Assembly: GCA_039795875.1 (NCBI GenBank)
Contig: JBDKKY010000006.1
Span: 1-38,549 of the forward strand
Direction: 5' to 3'
Length of the DNA: 38,549 nucleotides
Origin: CAIZLB01 sp039795875
Lineage (GTDB): Bacteria > Patescibacteriota > Minisyncoccia > Phycocordibacterales > CAIZLB01
The notes below the pieces were generated by a model that did no database searches, had not been told where the DNA came from, and saw only the letters and a program-made list of their open reading frames with translations. Positions 8,199 through 15,635 of the stretch are shown here, in pieces; position 1 is the stretch's first letter, and each line of letters starts with the position of its first letter. Both the position numbers and the translations under genes were made by a program.

Positions 8199-9197
8199 AT
8201 GGCTGACAAAACAACACAAATCACAAAAAAGCAAGAAAACGAGATCTCTGAGTATATACATGACTTTTTGGAATATGTCGAGATCGAGAAGGGTAGAAGT
8301 CTAAAAACTATCGAAAACTATGGCCGGTATCTAAAAGACTTTGAAGTGTACTTAAAAGACAATGGTATCTCTCACATAAAAGACATTCAAAGACAGGTTA
8401 TACGGGACTATAGACTGAAGTTAAATCGACAGAAAATCAAGCAAATACGGTCTGAAAATGAATATTTGTCCAAAAAGACCCAAAACTACTATCTAATTTC
8501 TATTCGAGCCTTCTTAAAGTACTTGGGAATGATAGGGGTAGAGGTAGTTTCACCAGAAACAGTTGAGTTGGCCAAGGTGGCTGAGCGGCAAATTTCCTTT
8601 ATGACAGAGGATGAATTGGGTAAATTGCTGAAACAGCCCGAAAAAACACCAAATCCGCCAGGAAAAGAAGGAAATAAGGGAAAAACCCCAGCTGGGAACC
8701 TTGCCGTATTGAGGGATAAGGCTATTTTAGAGCTATTGTTTATAAGTGGCCTACGTGTTTCAGAACTCTGCTCTTTAGAAATGGATATGGACATGTCCCA
8801 GCTGGAATTCTCCATTAGAGGTAAAGGAGGGAAGGTTAGGGTTGTGTTTTTAAATAAGGAGGTGTTGGAAACTATCAATAAATATAAAAAAATGGTAGAT
8901 AAAACGCCAGAAATGATGGTTTCAGGCAAATTGTTTCAGGTGACACCTAGGACCGTGGAAAGATTGGTTAAAAAGTATGCTATACAGGCCGGAATATCTA
9001 AAAAAGTAACTCCTCACATACTTAGACACAGTTTTGCAACCACCTTGTTGCAAAATGGGGCAGATATACGCTCTGTTCAGGCAATGTTGGGTCATGCAAG
9101 TATTGCCACTACACAAATATATACACATGTCACAGATTCACATTTGAAGAGGATCCATCAACAGTTTCATAAGAAACCTGAGGGAAATAAAGAATAA
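8199..9197 (+). CDS. XerC/XerD-family tyrosine recombinase
   Basis: The 332-aa site-specific recombinase presumably resolves chromosome dimers at a dif site. The N-terminal SAM-like core-binding domain spans about 15-130 (RSLKTIENYGRYLKDF). The catalytic domain has the first Arg in ISGLRVSELCSLE, the beta-hairpin Lys in GKGGKVRVV, HILRHSFATTLL (HxxR), LGHASIATTQIYTH with the second His, and the Tyr nucleophile in IYTHV. All catalytic residues are present. A Pro/Gly/Lys-rich insert (about 146-165) lies between the domains and may be a flexible linker. It is likely the sole Xer protein in a reduced genome, so C versus D is not decided. No adjacent integrase-type attachment repeats were seen, so I do not treat it as a phage integrase. 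Confidence 0.9.
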   Translation: MADKTTQITKKQENEISEYIHDFLEYVEIEKGRSLKTIENYGRYLKDFEVYLKDNGISHIKDIQRQVIRDYRLKLNRQKIKQIRSENEYLSKKTQNYYLISIRAFLKYLGMIGVEVVSPETVELAKVAERQISFMTEDELGKLLKQPEKTPNPPGKEGNKGKTPAGNLAVLRDKAILELLFISGLRVSELCSLEMDMDMSQLEFSIRGKGGKVRVVFLNKEVLETINKYKKMVDKTPEMMVSGKLFQVTPRTVERLVKKYAIQAGISKKVTPHILRHSFATTLLQNGADIRSVQAMLGHASIATTQIYTHVTDSHLKRIHQQFHKKPEGNKE

Positions 9198-9201
9198 ACC
9201 A

Positions 9202-9229
9202 TTGAATAAAAGCTTATAACTGATAGAAT
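9202..9229 (+). promoter_or_regulatory. Promoter of the exonuclease III gene
   Basis: TTGAAT (9202-9207), a 16-bp spacer, and TAGAAT (9224-9229) lie 6 nt before the ATG at 9236. The spacing implies a leaderless or near-leaderless transcript. Confidence 0.55.
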
Positions 9230-9235
9230 ATCTAT

Positions 9236-10042
9236 ATGAATATTCTCAGTTGGAATGTAAATGGCATCAGGTCAATCCAAAGAAAAGAAGTTTTGAACAC
9301 ATTGTTTTTAAAGGGTTTTGGTGATGTATTACATCTAAGTGATAAACACATCGATATTATCGGTTTACAGGAAACCAAGGCTACTTATACTGAATTGGCC
9401 ACCGGATTTTTCCCAGAGGGATATGTTGTATATCATAACTCAGCTACAGAGCGTAAAGGGTACAGTGGTACAGCTGTTTTTGTCTCGAAATCCTTATTTT
9501 CTAAAAGGATTAATCTAAGTGTTACATATGAAACACTTAATACAGAAGGAAGATTGGTGTGTGTTGAGACCGATAAATATGTGTTAATCAACGGTTATTT
9601 TCCAAATGGAGGGGGTAAGCCCGAAAGATTGATATATAAGCTCAGGTTCTATGATCAGTTTGTAGACTTACTCATGTCTTTAAAGAAAAAATATAAAAAA
9701 GAAATTGTCTTCTTTGGAGACCTAAACATTGCCCATAAGGAAATAGATCTGGCTCGACCTAAGGAAAATGAGAAACATGTAGGTTTTTTACCAGAAGAGC
9801 GTAAAAAGCTAGATTTACTTATAAATAGGGGATTCTACGACTTGTACAGAGAAAAATATCCAACAAGTGTTGCTTATACGTGGTGGGATATGAAAACCCG
9901 AAGCAGGGATCGTGATATCGGATGGAGGATAGATGCTTTTTACGGAACCAGGGGCGTATCGGACAGTAAGTATGATGTCCTTATATTAAAAGACATATTA
10001 GGATCAGATCACTGTCCTATAGTGCTCGCCTTAGAAGACTGA
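9236..10042 (+). CDS. xthA: Exodeoxyribonuclease III / AP endonuclease
   Basis: The 268-aa enzyme cleaves abasic sites in base-excision repair and has 3'-5' exonuclease activity. All family motifs are present in order: ILSWNVNGIRS at the start, IGLQETKA with the metal-binding Glu, GYSGTAVF, FFGDLNIAHKEID with the catalytic Asp-Asn pair, WRIDAFYGT, and the terminal GSDHCPIVL with the Asp-His pair. Length is typical. It ends 6 bp before the convergent CCA-adding enzyme gene. Confidence 0.95.
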   Translation: MNILSWNVNGIRSIQRKEVLNTLFLKGFGDVLHLSDKHIDIIGLQETKATYTELATGFFPEGYVVYHNSATERKGYSGTAVFVSKSLFSKRINLSVTYETLNTEGRLVCVETDKYVLINGYFPNGGGKPERLIYKLRFYDQFVDLLMSLKKKYKKEIVFFGDLNIAHKEIDLARPKENEKHVGFLPEERKKLDLLINRGFYDLYREKYPTSVAYTWWDMKTRSRDRDIGWRIDAFYGTRGVSDSKYDVLILKDILGSDHCPIVLALED

Positions 10043-10048
10043 TGTTTA

Positions 10049-11533
10049 TTATGAGACCTTGTAAGTCCTCTTGATTTGGTTGATCTTGGACTCATTCTCT
10101 TCTTGTTTCGTGTGTAACGCTTTTATATAAAGCTCTTTGAGTTCATTTGCTGGTAGGGTGAGCAACTCTCTGGTTTTATCAAGCAGGGTCTCTTTGGTAT
10201 TTAGAGCGGGAGTTTCTAGGCAGATATCTAACAGAATGTGCAAAATTTTACCTATAATAGGCCCCGGAGCAATTTCCAGACTGTTTATTAAGTCATTTCC
10301 ATTAATTTTAAGCATAGAAACATCAGTGGGATCAGCCAAGACTTCCTCAATCATAGACATGTACTTACGCAAACGATAAGGGTCTTCTTTTGGCCGACCT
10401 GTACCAACACGGTCACAGATACGTAGATTAATCAGATCCCAAATATTCTCTTTCCCTACATTTGCTATCATCCTACGTACTGCGGAGTGGGTAATTTGAT
10501 CAGTATCAGAGAAAAACATGTGCCATCGGACTAGTTTTGTGACCTTTTCAACTGTTTCATGTGAAAACTTTAAATCATTTAGAATCTTTTTGGTTAGTTT
10601 CGCCCCGACAACCTCATGACCATAAAATGTGTAATCTTTGTTTTCTTTAGACCAAAGTCGGGTAGGGGGTTTGCCAATATCGTGAAATAAGGCAGCTAGA
10701 CGCAAATCCAAAGAATATTTTTTGTCTGCAGCACATTGGAGGCTGCGGACAAGGTGCTCAAATACATCGTATGCGTGGCAACCGTTCTGCTCTACGTGCA
10801 CAGCATCCTTTAAATAAGGTGTTATATACTCTAAAATGTCTGTTTTTTCTGCATAAACAAAAGCGCCTGCTGGGTTATCGGACAATACAAGTTTGGTAAA
10901 TTCATCACGGATCCTTTCTTTAGATATTTTGGCCAACATGTTCCTAGTCTTTACCGCGGCAGCAAGGGTTTCTGGATCAATTCCAAACTGAAGCTGTGCC
11001 ACAAAACGTAACATACGCATAATACGTAGTCCGTCCTCGTTAAACCTATCTTCAGCCACACCTACAGCTCGGATAATTTGATTTTTGATGTCTTTTGTAC
11101 CATCGAAAGGGTCTATAAAAATGTCTTTTTCTGGACTGTAGGCGATCGCATTGATGGTAAAGTCTCTCCTACTCAAATCATCTTGAATATTAAGGCTAAA
11201 TTTAACACTATCTGGTCGGCGACCATCAGAATATGATCCTTCAACTCGATAAGGAGTCACCTCTATAACCCCTAACTCTGTCTTGACGCCAACTGTGCCG
11301 AAATTATTCTCATAAAAAGATTCTGGGAACACCTGCTGAATCTGCTCTGGGGTGGCACTGGTGCAGACATCCCAGTCTTTTGGGGCCGTACCCATTAAGA
11401 TGTCTCTTATGCAGCCTCCGACCAAATACGCCTCAAAGCCAGCCTGTTCCAGTGAAGTTACAGCCGCCACAACCGCCACAGGAATCAAACCGTTTAACAG
11501 GTGTTTGTTTTTTTTAGTTTTTGATGATAGCAT
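10049..11533 (-). CDS. cca: CCA-adding tRNA nucleotidyltransferase with HD domain
   Basis: Adds or repairs the 3' CCA of tRNAs, which is needed here because three of the four tRNA genes in the window do not encode CCA. The class II nucleotidyltransferase head has YLVGGCIRDILMG, the metal pair in DWDVCTSATPEQ, and SRRDFTINAIAY. The RNA-binding domain follows (FNEDGLRIMRMLRF), then an HD domain with LAALFHDIGKPPT and GHEVVGAKLTKKIL. I chose the ATG at 11533 (494 aa) over the in-frame upstream start at 11581, because the longer version would overlap the tRNA-Arg gene. The C-terminus ends in a short Lys-rich tail. Confidence 0.93.
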   Translation of the reverse strand: MLSSKTKKNKHLLNGLIPVAVVAAVTSLEQAGFEAYLVGGCIRDILMGTAPKDWDVCTSATPEQIQQVFPESFYENNFGTVGVKTELGVIEVTPYRVEGSYSDGRRPDSVKFSLNIQDDLSRRDFTINAIAYSPEKDIFIDPFDGTKDIKNQIIRAVGVAEDRFNEDGLRIMRMLRFVAQLQFGIDPETLAAAVKTRNMLAKISKERIRDEFTKLVLSDNPAGAFVYAEKTDILEYITPYLKDAVHVEQNGCHAYDVFEHLVRSLQCAADKKYSLDLRLAALFHDIGKPPTRLWSKENKDYTFYGHEVVGAKLTKKILNDLKFSHETVEKVTKLVRWHMFFSDTDQITHSAVRRMIANVGKENIWDLINLRICDRVGTGRPKEDPYRLRKYMSMIEEVLADPTDVSMLKINGNDLINSLEIAPGPIIGKILHILLDICLETPALNTKETLLDKTRELLTLPANELKELYIKALHTKQEENESKINQIKRTYKVS

Positions 11534-11550
11534 GTGATTAATACTTGAAA

Positions 11551-11556
11551 TATAAT
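11551..11556 (+). promoter_or_regulatory. -10 box for the tRNA-Arg/tRNA-Gly pair
   Basis: TATAAT lies 21 nt upstream of the mature tRNA-Arg 5' end. No good -35 was seen at 16-18 bp. Confidence 0.45.
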
Positions 11557-11577
11557 ACTTTTCAAGTAAAATTGAAA

Positions 11578-11652
11578 GCACCTATGGTGAAATGGATATC
11601 ACATCGGTCTTCGGAACCGTTGTTCTAGGTTCGAGTCCTGGTAGGTGCACCA
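11578..11652 (+). tRNA. tRNA-Arg (anticodon UCG), CCA encoded
   Basis: The acceptor GCACCTA/TAGGTGC is fully paired, the D stem is GTGA/TCAC, and the anticodon loop is CTTCGGA with anticodon TCG at 34-36. The T arm is CTAGG-TTCGAGT-CCTGG. A73 is followed by a genomically encoded CCA. The first pair of the anticodon stem is a T-T mismatch. It reads CGA, which is the dominant Arg codon in several genes here. Confidence 0.92.
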
Positions 11653-11668
11653 GATATAAAAATCGGCT

Positions 11669-11739
11669 GCGGAATTGGTTTAGTGGTAGAATACGTCCTT
11701 GCCAAGGATGAGACAGGAGTTCGATTCTCCTATTCCGCA
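11669..11739 (+). tRNA. tRNA-Gly (anticodon GCC)
   Basis: Acceptor GCGGAAT/ATTCCGC, D stem GTTT/GAAT, anticodon loop TTGCCAA (GCC), T arm AGGAG-TTCGATT-CTCCT, 71 nt to A73. CCA is not encoded. It lies 16 nt downstream of tRNA-Arg, probably in one transcript. Confidence 0.93.
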
Positions 11740-11961
11740 CATGTATTTATAGTGTTGATTTTGTTGGGTTTTCTATAGGTCAGAATTTGGGGATAAATGT
11801 GGATAACTCTGGGGATATGTGTATAAAAGACAGATTTTTGACTTATATTGTCTCTTTGTGAAGTGGGTGAGAGTCTTAGTCTTCGCCAAGTAAGCCTTTA
11901 TTTAAAAGGATTTTATCTTTTCTTTAGATAAATCAAATCCTCGGTCCGGTATTATGATTAT
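11740..11961. other. 222-bp intergenic region with DnaA-box cluster and hairpin
   Basis: There is no supported gene. It holds a perfect DnaA-type box TGTGGATAA at 11798-11806, flanked by look-alikes at 11788-11796 (TTGGGGATAA-like) and 11809-11819 (CTGGGGATA). A hairpin-forming repeat (AGGATTT at 11907-11913 with AAATCCT at 11935-11941, inner TTATCT/AGATAA) follows. A TATTAT -10 (11950-11955) is 6 nt before the next ATG. dnaA and dnaN are not nearby, so an origin is not claimed. Confidence 0.4.
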
Positions 11962-12405
11962 ATGGAAAAACTTCATGTAAACGACAAAATAAAAGATTTA
12001 GGGACAAAAGGAGAGGTATATATTAAAGATTTGTTGATTAGCAGAGGGTATATCTCTTACAAATCAAATCTCAGGAAGTGGAATTTTGAGATAGACCTCC
12101 TGGTATATAAGGTTATTCCAGAGAAACACGTGCTCGAGGTAAGAGCTGTTGAAGTAAAAACTAGGTCAGACCGTAGGGCGATGTATTCGCTTGAGAATTT
12201 CAACATTGATCAGAAGCTACTTAAATACAGATACTTTATGTTTAATATCGGACAAGAAATCCAACGCACAACCAAGACAGAGGGGTGGTATTTCAGATAT
12301 CACTTAGACTTAGCAATTGTGGGGAAAGAAGAGAAAACAAACGAGTTGGGTGAAAAAAGCCTTTATTTGCAAAAGTATATTCAAAACGTGAATTTGTTAA
12401 TATAA
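11962..12405 (+). CDS. YraN/UPF0102-like nuclease-fold protein
   Basis: The 147-aa protein fits the YraN family, a restriction-endonuclease-like (PD-(D/E)XK) fold. LGTKGEVYIKDLLISRGY supplies the conserved Gly-x-x-Gly-Glu, NFEIDLLVYK the EID acidic pair, and AVEVKTRSD the ExK motif. These are the metal-binding residues of the nuclease core. The C-terminal third (about 95-147) diverges from classic YraN and contains RYHLDLAIVGKE. The function of YraN proteins is poorly defined; a role in DNA recombination or uptake is suggested for some. TATTAT lies 6 nt before the ATG. Confidence 0.75.
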   Translation: MEKLHVNDKIKDLGTKGEVYIKDLLISRGYISYKSNLRKWNFEIDLLVYKVIPEKHVLEVRAVEVKTRSDRRAMYSLENFNIDQKLLKYRYFMFNIGQEIQRTTKTEGWYFRYHLDLAIVGKEEKTNELGEKSLYLQKYIQNVNLLI

Positions 12406-12422
12406 CAGGTATGTGATAGTAT
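12394..12422 (+). promoter_or_regulatory. Promoter of tRNA-Pro
   Basis: TTGTTA (12394-12399), a 17-bp spacer and TAGTAT (12417-12422) place transcription start about 5 nt before the mature tRNA-Pro. The -35 lies inside the end of the YraN-like gene. Confidence 0.5.
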
Positions 12423-12433
12423 GTCTTGCATAC

Positions 12434-12506
12434 CGGGGCGTGGTGTAACGGCTAACATGCATCACTTGGGCTGATGTGACTCTGGGTTCGAATCCCAGCG
12501 CTCCGA
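12434..12506 (+). tRNA. tRNA-Pro (anticodon UGG)
   Basis: Acceptor CGGGGCG/CGCTCCG with one G-T pair, D stem GTGT/ACAT, anticodon stem CATCA/TGATG with loop CTTGGGC (TGG). The T arm has GGTTCGAATCC. The C1-G72 pair is typical of bacterial tRNA-Pro. CCA is not encoded. Confidence 0.92.
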
Positions 12507-12518
12507 CTAGTCAATCTC

Positions 12519-13601
12519 TTATTTAGAGATTATGTGTAATTGAATCAAAGTATCTCTAGTGTTTTTTTCTAGAGTAGAAGTTAACTTCTGACTCTTTAGG
12601 ATTGAGTAGAGAGATTGGTCGACTTTGTTTTGTCCTAAGATTTGTCTAATCAATGCCAGATAATTTTCGCTCTGAGAATTCTGAATATTGTTCAGTTCAC
12701 TATCTAGTACATCGAAGACGTGTCTCATTGTGACTATTCGAACTGTTTGAGGTGCTCTGTCTTGTATCAAGATAGTTGATAATCCTATAAGTGAATAGAC
12801 TGTATCTACTCCCAACATCATACCACCCGATGATCCGTGATCAACAAACTGTGATCCGATCGCATCTAACAAGTTACTGTCACGTCGTAATGTAGGGCTT
12901 TGAAATACTCCCCCAATTGTTACAACATCTTTCTTTCTATATAAAGGCGAATAAATAGAAACAGATAAAGTCTTTTGTGCGGGGTAAGAATAAATGTAAT
13001 AGTTTGTACTGTTGTATTGGGCAGGTTGGTAATCGTTGACCCGGAGTTCTAATCTTTGTCTAAGTACATCGTACAAAGTTTTTTTCTTGACCATCTTACT
13101 TATTCTTTTTACTTCGATGAGTGCAAAATCAAATTCTCCTGTTGAACTCTGGTCTGGATCACCAATGATATATTGATTATTTACATTTAACCAATAACTG
13201 GGAATATATCGTAGTGTAAGTTTATGAGTGGTAAGTGCAGGGTTTCCAGTGCGTCCAACACATTGTTTATTAGAGTCTAAAAGATGCCGAGCCACATGCG
13301 CGTTAGTTAAAATAATTCCGCTTTCTTCGTCAGGGTCGGAGAGAAATACCCCGCTACCACTTATGGCTTTTACATATGTTCGATATTTTTCGGTACAAAA
13401 AATATTAAGGACATAATCTTCGATACCCCCAGTATTTCCACTGGTTTGAGACACTGCCGCCATATTTGTTTTTAAAAAAGAGTTTCCTTTACTCAGAAAA
13501 TGTTTCCCCGCGAGTGATACCAAGGATCCAACGAAAAAGAGAATAAAAATGCAAAATACGATTCGGTATTTGTACGTAAGGATAAACTTGAATAATGGCA
13601 T
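12519..13601 (-). CDS. Membrane-tethered trypsin-like serine protease
   Basis: Predicted extracytoplasmic protease of the trypsin/HtrA fold (360 aa). A transmembrane anchor spans about 10-32 (YRIVFCIFILFFVGSLVSLAG). The triad is visible: His about 102 in ILTNAHVARHLL, Asp about 158 in GEFDFALIEV, and Ser about 258 in DHGSSGGMML (GxSGG). No PDZ domain follows; a ~100-residue helical tail takes its place. I chose the ATG at 13601 because the in-frame start at 13676 would overlap tRNA-Gly(UCC), and TATAAT lies just upstream of 13601. Surface protein quality control or processing is inference; the substrate is unknown. Confidence 0.82.
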   Translation of the reverse strand: MPLFKFILTYKYRIVFCIFILFFVGSLVSLAGKHFLSKGNSFLKTNMAAVSQTSGNTGGIEDYVLNIFCTEKYRTYVKAISGSGVFLSDPDEESGIILTNAHVARHLLDSNKQCVGRTGNPALTTHKLTLRYIPSYWLNVNNQYIIGDPDQSSTGEFDFALIEVKRISKMVKKKTLYDVLRQRLELRVNDYQPAQYNSTNYYIYSYPAQKTLSVSIYSPLYRKKDVVTIGGVFQSPTLRRDSNLLDAIGSQFVDHGSSGGMMLGVDTVYSLIGLSTILIQDRAPQTVRIVTMRHVFDVLDSELNNIQNSQSENYLALIRQILGQNKVDQSLYSILKSQKLTSTLEKNTRDTLIQLHIISK

Positions 13602-13614
13602 ATTGTTTGCTAGT

Positions 13615-13620
13615 ATTATA
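13615..13620 (-). promoter_or_regulatory. -10 box of the trypsin-like protease gene
   Basis: Minus-strand TATAAT lies 13 nt upstream of the ATG at 13601, between that gene and the divergent tRNA-Gly. Confidence 0.5.
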
Positions 13621-13639
13621 CCAGATTTAAGAACAGAAG

Positions 13640-13710
13640 GCGGGGTTGGTTTAGTGGTAGAATGACTGCCTTCCAAGCAGTAGACAAGAGTTCGATTCTC
13701 TTACCCCGCA
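13640..13710 (+). tRNA. tRNA-Gly (anticodon UCC)
   Basis: Acceptor GCGGGGT/ACCCCGC, D stem GTTT/GAAT, anticodon stem ACTGC/GCAGT with loop CTTCCAA (TCC), T arm AAGAG-TTCGATT-CTCTT, 71 nt to A73. CCA is not encoded. It closely resembles the tRNA-Gly(GCC) at 11669. Confidence 0.93.
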
Positions 13711-13730
13711 CCCTTGTGGCAGATCTATAA

Positions 13731-13765
13731 ATCAAAAGACCTCCGGTACTAGGAGGTCTTTTGAT
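13731..13765. terminator. Bidirectional terminator between tRNA-Gly and hup
   Basis: A perfect 14-bp inverted repeat (ATCAAAAGACCTCC at 13731-13744, GGAGGTCTTTTGAT at 13752-13765) has a 7-nt loop. A T-run or A-run on each side lets it serve both the plus-strand tRNA and the minus-strand HU gene. Confidence 0.85.
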
Positions 13766-13792
13766 TGTAGTGTCAGGATTTACTTATGTAAA

Positions 13793-14068
13793 TTATTGTT
13801 TAACGGCGTCTTTGAATGCTTTTGCTGCACGGAATTTTGGAACATTGGTTGCAGGAACCTTAACACTCGCTCCTGTTTTTGGATTTCGTGCCATTCGGGC
13901 TGCTCGCTTTTTAACTGAAAAAATACCAAGACCGGCGATTGAAACTTCTTCTCCCTTCTTTAGAGTAGAGATGATTGAGTCAATAAAGGTATCAACAACT
14001 GATTCTGCTTGTACTTTTGTTGTACCTAAAAGGTCGTGGATTTTTTCTACAAGACTTGCTTTGTTCAT
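13793..14068 (-). CDS. hup: HU-family DNA-binding protein
   Basis: The 91-aa histone-like protein has normal HU length. It begins MNKASLVEKIHDLL and has the dimerisation GEEVSIAGLGIFSVKKR strand block. The DNA-binding arm reads ARMARNPKTGASVKVPATNVPKF, with the RNPxTG hallmark, and it ends KAFKDAV. It bends and compacts DNA as a dimer. It is monocistronic on the minus strand and ends at a strong bidirectional terminator. Confidence 0.95.
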   Translation of the reverse strand: MNKASLVEKIHDLLGTTKVQAESVVDTFIDSIISTLKKGEEVSIAGLGIFSVKKRAARMARNPKTGASVKVPATNVPKFRAAKAFKDAVKQ

Positions 14069-14194
14069 AGCTGTTTATTTTTTGCGTATTATTTAATAAA
14101 TATTACAAAACTTTATTACCGTAGTAATATCTCAATTGTGCCACAAAATCTATATTTTGCAATACTTTTTCAGCGCTGTACAACCACAACAAGA

Positions 14195-14764
14195 CTAGAT
14201 GACCTTGTCAATAATGCCATATTTTTTGGCTTCTGGTGCCGTCATGAAATAGTCTCGGTCTACATCTTTGGCCACTTTGGCGACAGGTTGGCCTGTATTA
14301 TCAGACAACATCTTAATAGATCGGTTCTTGGCGTCGATCATGAGCTTGGCATGGATCTCAATATCAGAGACCTGTCCTTGGAATCCTCCTAAAGGCTGAT
14401 GAATCATCACCTCGGAGTTGGGTAGGGCAAATCGCTTGCCCTTTTTGCCTGAAGCGAGGATCTGAGCACCCATAGAGGCAGCCAAACCTACACAGATAGT
14501 AGAAACGTCGTTGGGAATATGGTTCATAGTATCAATAACCGCCAAACCATCTATGACAGATCCTCCGGGAGAGTTTATATATAGTTTAATGTCCTTTTTA
14601 GAGTTTTCTGAGGCTAAAAATAGTAGTTGGGCTATCACAATATTGGCTGTGTCGTGGTTAACCTCTCCATTTAGGAATACAATATTATCCTTTAATAGGC
14701 GCGAATATATGTCATAGGCTCGTTCACCCAAGGGTGTTTTTTCAATAACTGTTGGTATTAACAT
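14195..14764 (-). CDS. clpP: ATP-dependent Clp protease proteolytic subunit
   Basis: Serine peptidase forming the double-heptamer chamber of Clp protease. With the start I chose, the catalytic triad is S97 (GLAASMGAQ), H122 (MIHQPLGG) and D171 (VDRDYFMTAPEA), the same numbers as mature E. coli ClpP. The ATG at 14773 overlaps a TATAAT (14772-14777), so if that is the -10 the first ATG would not be transcribed. The ATG at 14764 lies 7 nt downstream of it, giving 189 aa with no propeptide. No Clp ATPase gene lies next to it in the window. Confidence 0.93.
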   Translation of the reverse strand: MLIPTVIEKTPLGERAYDIYSRLLKDNIVFLNGEVNHDTANIVIAQLLFLASENSKKDIKLYINSPGGSVIDGLAVIDTMNHIPNDVSTICVGLAASMGAQILASGKKGKRFALPNSEVMIHQPLGGFQGQVSDIEIHAKLMIDAKNRSIKMLSDNTGQPVAKVAKDVDRDYFMTAPEAKKYGIIDKVI

Positions 14765-14771
14765 AGCTGCC

Positions 14772-14777
14772 ATTATA
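14772..14777 (-). promoter_or_regulatory. -10 box of clpP
   Basis: Minus-strand TATAAT lies 7 nt before the ATG at 14764. It decides the start by overlapping the alternative upstream ATG. Confidence 0.6.
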
Positions 14778-14897
14778 GCAGACTATGCAAGTCTCGCCTA
14801 TATAGGCCATAAATGCGGGTAAAATAGCTAAAAAGTAGGCCAAAAGTGCTATTTAACCGTTATAAATCAAGATTTTAGACATTTTACAACTGTGATA

Positions 14898-14903
14898 TAT
14901 AAT
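14898..14903 (+). promoter_or_regulatory. -10 box of rsmE
   Basis: TATAAT lies 6 nt before the ATG at 14910. It argues against the in-frame GTG at 14892, which lies upstream of the box. Confidence 0.6.
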
Positions 14904-14909
14904 AATAGA

Positions 14910-15626
14910 ATGAGAATCCATCGTTTCTATATAAAAGACCTCACTAATGTATCAAGTTTCATAGAAGATGAAGATATAATTCATCAACTGTCACATGTGT
15001 TCCGATATAAGACAGGGGATACAATAGCTGTCTTTAATGAATCTTTAGGGGAGTGGGAAGCGGAGATCATTGATTTTCACAAAAAGAAATTGTCTTTTAA
15101 ATTTACCAAACAAATCAAAGATGGACTGCATACAGTAGTAGAAGGGGAGGCTGCAACCAAAAAAACCACCCTGTTCATGTCTATCATTAAAAACAGCAAT
15201 TTTGATCTTGTGGTTGAGAAGTCGACAGAACTCGGTGTGGGGGAGATTGTTCCTATATTGGCAGAGAGAACAGTAAAGACAAGTTTGAATTATGATCGAT
15301 TAAATAAAATTATTAAAGAAGCCACAGAACAGAGTGGCCGCATAGATCTCATGAAGATCGGTGACATTCTAACCCTAAACGATGCAATATCGCAATCGAA
15401 ACTATATAGCGAGCAGGTTTTTTTTGGACACATCAACTCTGCAAACATGTCCCATCTCGATTCAGCAAAGAGTAGTGCGCTGTTTATTGGCCCAGAAGGG
15501 GGTTGGACTGACGCAGAAGTAGAAAATTTTATAAAAGAAAACATACTGCCTTTTAGTTTAGGGCAGTATATTCTCCGGGCTGAGACAGCGGCTATTGTTG
15601 GTGGATCAAAAATGGTTGGGTTATAA
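14910..15626 (+). CDS. rsmE: 16S rRNA (uracil1498-N3)-methyltransferase
   Basis: SPOUT-family enzyme that uses SAM to methylate U1498 of 16S rRNA (238 aa). The N-terminal PUA-like part has HRFYIKD and HQLSHVFRYKTGD. The SPOUT core contains KNSNFDLVVEKSTELGVGEI, the ATEQSGR motif, and the knot motifs ALFIGPEGGWTDAEVENF and FSLGQYILRAETAAI. All are hallmarks of RsmE. It ends 9 bp before the convergent trigger factor gene. Confidence 0.93.
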   Translation: MRIHRFYIKDLTNVSSFIEDEDIIHQLSHVFRYKTGDTIAVFNESLGEWEAEIIDFHKKKLSFKFTKQIKDGLHTVVEGEAATKKTTLFMSIIKNSNFDLVVEKSTELGVGEIVPILAERTVKTSLNYDRLNKIIKEATEQSGRIDLMKIGDILTLNDAISQSKLYSEQVFFGHINSANMSHLDSAKSSALFIGPEGGWTDAEVENFIKENILPFSLGQYILRAETAAIVGGSKMVGL

Positions 15627-15635
15627 AAAGGTGAA

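Noticed and set aside
8199..9197. Tyrosine recombinase as a phage or island integrase
   Set aside because: No attachment repeats, tRNA junction or phage genes nearby; full-length Xer-type protein fits a housekeeping role.
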